Source: Zobellia russellii (lineage in GTDB: Bacteria; Bacteroidota; Bacteroidia; Flavobacteriales; Flavobacteriaceae). Taken from it: a stretch of 59,788 bases of DNA. Positions within the stretch are counted from its first letter, which is position 1. Each line of letters starts with the position of its first letter. Where the stretch lies: contig NZ_JACSOI010000013.1 of assembly GCF_018728565.1 (NCBI RefSeq), forward strand, positions 1 through 59,788, in the 5' to 3' direction. Both the position numbers and the translations under genes were made by a program. Positions 54,993-59,788 of this stretch are shown piece by piece. A model generated the notes under the pieces. That model did not search any database. It was given only the letters and a program-made list of their open reading frames with translations, and was not told the origin of the DNA.

Positions 54993-55515
54993 AGTCGTCA
55001 TCATTTAATTTTGATTCGTTTAACTGGCGTAAAAGATTCTCTATGAGTTCTATGCGCTTTCTGTAGTTGGAAACAATGGCTTCCAGTACCAGTTCATTAT
55101 CTAGGTTGTTCTGCATCTCCAACTTTAGCTGGTCATATTCCTTATCTAGGTCATCCATAAAGGATAGAAATTCGGCTTTATCCGCATCCGAGAGATTCTC
55201 GTTTTTCTGCACCAATTGTACTTGGTAGGACACTAAATCTTGGTAGTGCATATCTATATCCTGTAATTCATTGGAAACAAATGTGTTATCATTGGCGGAG
55301 CTGCCTAAAAAGGTAATGCCAATAAGACTTGAAATCCCTAAAATAATAAGCACAGTGGCTGCTACCCGGAATACGGGCGATTTCCATAACGGCACCACTT
55401 TGGGTTTGGGCGGGTCTAATTTAGCTTCTATGTTAGCCCAGAGCTTGGCACGGTCTGCTTTGTGGTCATCAAATGCCGCCCTGTTCTCCCTGATATGTTT
55501 TTCAAAATTGTCCAT
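54976..55515 (-). CDS. Membrane-anchored anti-sigma-like protein
   Basis: 179 residues. A cytoplasmic N-terminal stretch (about 1-48) ends in PLWKS, then one membrane helix (VFRVAATVLIILGISSLIGI, about 49-70), then a periplasmic, coiled-coil, acidic part (about 80-170). There is no HxxxCxxC zinc anti-sigma motif. Position and topology, directly after an ECF sigma with a one-base overlap, are the main evidence for an anti-sigma role, which is inference. Confidence 0.65.
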   Translation of the reverse strand: MDNFEKHIRENRAAFDDHKADRAKLWANIEAKLDPPKPKVVPLWKSPVFRVAATVLIILGISSLIGITFLGSSANDNTFVSNELQDIDMHYQDLVSYQVQLVQKNENLSDADKAEFLSFMDDLDKEYDQLKLEMQNNLDNELVLEAIVSNYRKRIELIENLLRQLNESKLNDDDYGYNL

Positions 55516-56057
55516 TATAATGTGTTTATAATTTCAACGAGTTTCTTTTTTGCCCTGTGGTACTGTGATTTAGAGGTGGAGGTTGAAATGCCTAGCACTT
55601 CTCCAATTTCCATATGGTCATAACCTTCTAACAGGTACAGATTAATTATATTTTTGTAACCTAAAGGCAGTTTTTCTATACCTCTTTTTACCTTTTCCAC
55701 ATCCGTTTTATCTATCGGTTCGTTGTTTGGTTCTTCCGTTAGGTGATATTCATGGTCATCCATTGCCGCAAGGGGTAGTCGCTTAACCTTTAAGTGATTA
55801 ATGCTTTTGTTGATGACTATCCGTTTAAGCCATGCTCCAAAGGTGCTTTCATATTTAAAGTTGTGTAGATTTTTGAAAGCGTCTACAAAACTGTCTTGTA
55901 CTATATCTTCCGCATCTTCTTTTATTCCCAAAAATCGCATACCAATATTGTACATGGCATCTACATAGAGTTCGTACAGTTGGTACTGTGCGTTTCTATC
56001 GCCAGACTTGCTATTTTCAACAAGTGATTTGTGCCTAAAACGAATATCGGTTTCCAA
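55515..56057 (-). CDS. ECF sigma factor (RNA polymerase sigma-70 family)
   Basis: 180 residues. Region 2 with FLGIKEDAEDIVQDSFVDAF and TFGAWLKRIVINKSINHLK; region 4 with LPLGYKNIINLYLLEGYDHM and SKSQYHRAKKKLVEII. Typical of ECF factors that respond to envelope signals. It overlaps the anti-sigma-like gene by one base. The 244 bp upstream are divergent from the TonB receptor gene. Confidence 0.92.
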   Translation of the reverse strand: METDIRFRHKSLVENSKSGDRNAQYQLYELYVDAMYNIGMRFLGIKEDAEDIVQDSFVDAFKNLHNFKYESTFGAWLKRIVINKSINHLKVKRLPLAAMDDHEYHLTEEPNNEPIDKTDVEKVKRGIEKLPLGYKNIINLYLLEGYDHMEIGEVLGISTSTSKSQYHRAKKKLVEIINTL

Positions 56058-56301
56058 TTAATTTAAGAGGGTTGATTGTACTCTAAATTACATTTCAATA
56101 ACAAAGACAAGCAAAAGTTGCAAGGGTTGCATTTGGTGAGAAATATTTAACACTAAGGTATAAATATACGGGTACTTATCCTTTAGCTATGTATTAGCTT
56201 CGCAACTTTAATCATTTTAAATAAAAATGAATAGGCATGCAACCTTCTTAAAAACCAGTTGTCCATAGAGGTGTTCATCAATCAAAACTAAAAAAAGTAA
56301 A

Positions 56302-58710
56302 ATGACAAAAAAAGTAACGAATAGTTTATGGGCATTACGGCTAACGGCCGTTCTGAGCGTACTGCTATTATTGATAAGCGCACATGGTTTTGCGCAAGAG
56401 AGTTATACCGTAAGTGGTAAAATTAGTGATAAGGCAGATGGTGAAACCCTCTTTGGGGCTTCCGTATTTTTGGAAGGAACCACAATTGGGGTGGTTACCA
56501 ATGAGTACGGGTTTTATTCCATTACCGCTCCAAAAGGGGAGTACCGCTTGCTTATTTCCTATATGGGATATGCAGAAATGTACCAAGAAGTAATTCTGGA
56601 TAGAAACCAAAAGTTCAATTTTGAAATCTCGGAATTGTCTACTGAGCTAGAGGAAGTTGTGGTTACGGCAGACGAACCTGAAAGGGCAATTTTGCGTAAA
56701 CCGGAAATGAGCGTGGTTAAAATGAACATTGCCACCGTAAAACAAATGCCCGTAGTTTTAGGGGAAGTAGATATTTTAAAATCACTACAGATGCTTCCTG
56801 GTGTGACCAATAATGGGGAGGGCACCGGTGGCTTTCATGTACGTGGGGGCGCAGGAGACCAAAACCTGGTGCTGTTGGATGAGGCCATTATTTATAATAC
56901 CTCGCATATGTTCGGTTTTTTCTCTGTTTTTAATGCAGATGCCATTAAAGATGTAAAATTGTACAAAGGAGGTATACCGGCCAGATATGGCGGAAGGGTG
57001 TCATCCGTATTGGATGTGCGCCAAAAAGATGGTAATAGTAAGCAGTTTGCAGCAACAGGAGGAATTGGAATAATTTCTAGCAGGTTGGCTCTAGAAGGCC
57101 CTCTGTTCAAAGAAAAAGGTTCCTTCTTAATAGCTGGGAGACGTTCATATGCGGACCTCTTGTTAAAGGCGGCCGGAGAAGATAATAGCGTTAGTTTTTA
57201 CGATTTAAACTTAAAAACGAACTACAAAATCAATGCGAACAATAGGTTGTTTCTTTCGGGGTATTTTGGAAGGGATGCCTTTGAATTGGGTGAAAACTTC
57301 ACAAGTAGCTATGGAAATTCAACAGGTAACTTACGTTGGAACCATATTTTTAATGCCAAGCTTTTCTCCAACCTATCTGCGGTGTACAGTAAGTATGATT
57401 ATGATTTGGGTATAACCACGGCAGAGTTTGACTGGGTTTCTTCAATCACAAATTATAACCTGAAGTATGATTTTAAATACTACTTCAGCGATAAGTTTAA
57501 GTTGGATTTTGGAGCAAGTGGCATATACTATGATTTTGATCCTGGTGAAATTAGGCCTACTTCAGAAACATCTGCCGTAAACCCTCTTAAACTTGATCAA
57601 AAAAGAGCTTTGGAAAGTGGGGTATACGTAAATGCCGAACATAAATTAACGGATAAATTAACGGCACAATACGGATTGCGTTATAGTGCATTCTCAAGAT
57701 TAGGTGGTCAACCTATGGTTGATTATGCCAATGATCAACCGGTGGTCTACAATTCTGAATTGGGTATCTATCAACGTGGTACGCCTATAGGGGAGACCAA
57801 TTATGAAAAAGGAGATGCCATAGAAAAATTTGGCAATTTAGAACCAAGGGCTTCGCTAGCGTATATATTAAACGAAAACTCTTCATTAAAAGTCGGCTTT
57901 TCCAGAGTGGCGCAATACATTCATTTATTGTCCAATACATCTTCTGCAACGCCATTGGACGTGTGGACGCCAAGCGGACAGTTCATAAAACCGCAATTGT
58001 CCAATCAATATGCATTGGGGTATTTTAGAAACTTCAAGGATAAAGCCTATTCTATGGAGGTAGAAGTGTATTTTAAAAATACCGATAACAGAATCGATTA
58101 TATTGACGGATCGGATTTAATAGGTCAAAACACTATTGAAACCGAAATTTTAACGGGTGAATCAAGAGCGTATGGTCTGGAGTTGTTACTTCGTAAAAAC
58201 GAGGGTGATTTTACTGGATGGATTGCCTATACATTATCAAAATCCGAACAACGTACTCCAGGAGGTATAGCTGGTGGCCTAGGAATTAATAATGGCGAAT
58301 GGTACAATACCCCATACGATAGAACACATGATATTTCTATTTCAGGATCATATAAGTTGAATGAAAAATTAAGTTTTGGTGCCAATCTTGTTTTTCAAAC
58401 TGGTAGACCGGTAACTTACCCAAACGGGCAGTATGAGTACGAAGGGATTTCTGTTGCCAGTTATGCCGATAGAAATTCTGATCGCTTACCCGCTTACCAT
58501 CGCTTGGATTTATCCGTGAATTATAAACCGAATAGAAAACCACAAAATAGACTTAAGGGAGAGTGGGTGTTAGGTATTTACAATGCATATAATCGTAAAA
58601 ATGCGGCCTCTATTTCCTTTGGTCAAAACTTGGAGACCGGTGCAAACGAAGCTACCAGAACCGCCATTTTTGGAATTGTTCCTTCCTTAACTTATAACTT
58701 TAAATTTTAA
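56302..58710 (+). CDS. TonB-dependent receptor with carboxypeptidase-like regulatory domain
   Basis: 802 residues. Signal peptide (about 1-32), CarboxypepD_reg-like domain (about 34-118: GETLFGASVFLEGTTIGVVT and YMGYAEMYQEVILD), then plug (MLPGVTNNGEGTGGFHVRGG, LLDEAIIYNTSHMFGFFSVF, YKGGIPARYGGRVSSVLDVR) and a beta-barrel to the end (IFGIVPSLTYNFKF). It imports a substrate across the outer membrane, energised by TonB. Shorter than SusC (about 1000), like the receptors paired with DUF4249 lipoproteins. The ligand is unknown. Confidence 0.92.
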   Translation: MTKKVTNSLWALRLTAVLSVLLLLISAHGFAQESYTVSGKISDKADGETLFGASVFLEGTTIGVVTNEYGFYSITAPKGEYRLLISYMGYAEMYQEVILDRNQKFNFEISELSTELEEVVVTADEPERAILRKPEMSVVKMNIATVKQMPVVLGEVDILKSLQMLPGVTNNGEGTGGFHVRGGAGDQNLVLLDEAIIYNTSHMFGFFSVFNADAIKDVKLYKGGIPARYGGRVSSVLDVRQKDGNSKQFAATGGIGIISSRLALEGPLFKEKGSFLIAGRRSYADLLLKAAGEDNSVSFYDLNLKTNYKINANNRLFLSGYFGRDAFELGENFTSSYGNSTGNLRWNHIFNAKLFSNLSAVYSKYDYDLGITTAEFDWVSSITNYNLKYDFKYYFSDKFKLDFGASGIYYDFDPGEIRPTSETSAVNPLKLDQKRALESGVYVNAEHKLTDKLTAQYGLRYSAFSRLGGQPMVDYANDQPVVYNSELGIYQRGTPIGETNYEKGDAIEKFGNLEPRASLAYILNENSSLKVGFSRVAQYIHLLSNTSSATPLDVWTPSGQFIKPQLSNQYALGYFRNFKDKAYSMEVEVYFKNTDNRIDYIDGSDLIGQNTIETEILTGESRAYGLELLLRKNEGDFTGWIAYTLSKSEQRTPGGIAGGLGINNGEWYNTPYDRTHDISISGSYKLNEKLSFGANLVFQTGRPVTYPNGQYEYEGISVASYADRNSDRLPAYHRLDLSVNYKPNRKPQNRLKGEWVLGIYNAYNRKNAASISFGQNLETGANEATRTAIFGIVPSLTYNFKF

Positions 58711-58716
58711 AAAAAA

Positions 58717-59562
58717 ATGCGTAATTATATAAAAATAACAGCACTCTCTTTGATGGGGTTACTAGCATCCTGTACGGATGTTGTTGATGTAGAAGTTCAG
58801 CAAGGCCCGACCCGTTTGGTGATTCAAGCATCGCTAGATTGGGAGAAAGGCACTACGGGAAATGAACAGCTGGTGAAGCTGAGCACCTCAACCGAATTTT
58901 TTGATACAACGAACAACACTGCCGTTACGGGAGCATCGGTTTCGGTTACTAACGATACCAGTGGAGCGGAATTTATTTTTACCGATCAGAATAATGGAGA
59001 ATATACTACCACTGAGTTTGTACCTGTTTTAAATCAGTCGTACACCTTAAATGTTGTTCATGACGGAGAAACCTATACAGCACAGGAAACATTGATGCCC
59101 GTTACGGATATTACGGATTTGTACCAAGATAGGGAAGATGGTTTTGACGATGAAGAATTGGAGTTACATGTTGAGTTTACGGACCCAGCCAATGAAGATA
59201 ATTACTATTTCTTTAAATTTCAAAGAGAAGGAGACCTACTACCTGAGTTTGAAGTAGGGGACGATGAATTCGTTAACGGAAATGAAATTGATTGGTGGTA
59301 TGAACTGGAAGAAGATGAGGATACCGATAAAATTGATGTTTTAAAGCCTGGAGATGTGGTGGCCATAGAAATGTACGGTATTTCTGAAGCGTATTATGAT
59401 TACATGGATATTTTAATTGATCAAATAGGTGGGGCTGATATTTTTTCGGCTACGCCTGTAGCGGTAAAAGGTAACTGCATCAACTTAACAAATCCCGATA
59501 TTTACGCCCATGGCTATTTTAGGCTAACGGAAGTAAACAGAACAAGCTATACGTTTGAGTAA
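58717..59562 (+). CDS. DUF4249 lipoprotein, partner of the TonB receptor
   Basis: 281 residues. Signal peptide with lipobox LASC (Cys19), then VDVEVQQGPTRLVIQASLDW, a stretch typical of DUF4249, and Ig-like and beta-rich segments (ITDLYQDREDGFDDEELELH). It begins 6 bases after the receptor stop. DUF4249 proteins commonly sit next to SusC-type receptors and may be the surface lipoprotein that binds substrate. Confidence 0.88.
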   Translation: MRNYIKITALSLMGLLASCTDVVDVEVQQGPTRLVIQASLDWEKGTTGNEQLVKLSTSTEFFDTTNNTAVTGASVSVTNDTSGAEFIFTDQNNGEYTTTEFVPVLNQSYTLNVVHDGETYTAQETLMPVTDITDLYQDREDGFDDEELELHVEFTDPANEDNYYFFKFQREGDLLPEFEVGDDEFVNGNEIDWWYELEEDEDTDKIDVLKPGDVVAIEMYGISEAYYDYMDILIDQIGGADIFSATPVAVKGNCINLTNPDIYAHGYFRLTEVNRTSYTFE

Positions 59563-59579
59563 ATTAAGTATGGAGTATT

Positions 59580-59603
59580 TAGTGGTTAGTAGTTAGTATT
59601 GAG
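59580..59603 (-). repeat. Dispersed intergenic repeat, copy 2 (inverted)
   Basis: The reverse complement of the element at 53883-53906, with two mismatches in 24 bases. It lies 17 bases after the DUF4249 stop. Confidence 0.7.
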
Positions 59604-59713
59604 TTTTTGGCTTAAAGGTGAACGTTATGGGGTTTTCTGTAGGTAGTGTAATATTCTTTTTAAGATAAATAATTGCTGCAAACTTGTTTGCTTAAATTCA
59701 ATATCATTAAATT

Positions 59714-59788
59714 CTACTAACTACTAACTACTAACTACTAACTACTAACTACTAACTACTAACTACTAACTACTAACTACTAACTACT
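59714..59788. repeat. Heptanucleotide array (CTACTAA)n, cut by the window end
   Basis: Ten complete copies plus a partial one of the same unit as at 46871-46966, again preceded by ATT. The full length is unknown because the window ends inside it. Confidence 0.95.

Larger units (their letters stand above)
59563..59788. other. Intergenic tail with repeats
   Basis: No gene was seen. It holds the inverted copy of the dispersed repeat (59580-59603) and, from 59714 to the window end, a (CTACTAA)n array. Confidence 0.6.

Noticed and set aside
53883-59603. Composite transposon bounded by inverted repeats
   Set aside because: No transposase or target-site duplication was found, and the element is only 24 bp and related to common intergenic repeats.

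Overview
The window is a chromosomal segment of a member of the Bacteroidota, almost certainly family Flavobacteriaceae. The supporting signs are: PorX, the response regulator of the type IX secretion system; a fused LpxC-FabZ protein; a SusC-type TonB receptor paired with a DUF4249 lipoprotein; low-GC DNA; weak Shine-Dalgarno signals; and repeated matches to the Bacteroidota -7 promoter box TAnnTTTG. Nothing in it looks like a prophage, a plasmid or a CRISPR locus, and I found no intact tRNA or rRNA gene.

Layout. (1) 1-2000 is a decaying accessory patch. It holds the 3' end of a gene for a repeat-rich surface protein with DUF5011/Ig-like repeats, then a fossil of a ModF-like ABC ATPase gene carrying stops and frameshifts, whose last codons run in frame into an unrelated Ser/Gly-rich tail. 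(2) 2004-18600 is housekeeping: recG, an M1 aminopeptidase overlapping a patatin, an OmpA-like coiled-coil protein, an FMN glutamate-synthase-like protein, an M20 amidohydrolase, parE-parC-mscL, a sterol-desaturase-family protein and a small lipoprotein. (3) 18600-30820 carries an XRE regulator, an M14 carboxypeptidase, an Lrp regulator, a DinB protein, aroB, proline dehydrogenase, an alanine dehydrogenase-family protein, a small lipoprotein built of four 13-residue repeats, tsaE, porX and an HD-domain protein. (4) 30845-40420 is the lipid A and central metabolism block: lpxD, lpxC-fabZ, lpxA, efp, a second lpxD-like gene, sucD, fabG, a VWA-like membrane protein and a prohibitin homologue. (5) 40480-49916 is a complete histidine operon, hisG-D-C-B-H-A-F-IE, preceded by a His-rich leader peptide and an intrinsic terminator (attenuation). 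Three guest genes sit inside it (GNAT acetyltransferase, unknown membrane protein, Asp/Glu racemase-family protein), as does a 13-copy heptanucleotide array. (6) 49925-59788 is envelope and regulation: DUF2807 and DUF4097 proteins, a beta-barrel protein coupled to a tiny CxxCH protein, a divergent HxlR/VOC pair with 19-bp-spaced direct repeats between them, an ECF sigma/anti-sigma operon and the TonB receptor-DUF4249 pair, ending in a second heptamer array.

The strongest points for a second look are the his attenuator, whose leader peptide starts almost at the inferred transcript start; the basic-repeat lipoprotein; the heptamer and related dispersed intergenic repeats; the 19-bp direct repeats in the HxlR/VOC divergent promoter; and the fossil ABC ATPase fused to a foreign tail. 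Several gene starts were moved downstream because the first possible start codon overlaps the promoter box or extends beyond the family's usual N-terminus. I did not find a clear new multi-gene defence or biosynthetic system. All family assignments come from motif recognition, not from a search.
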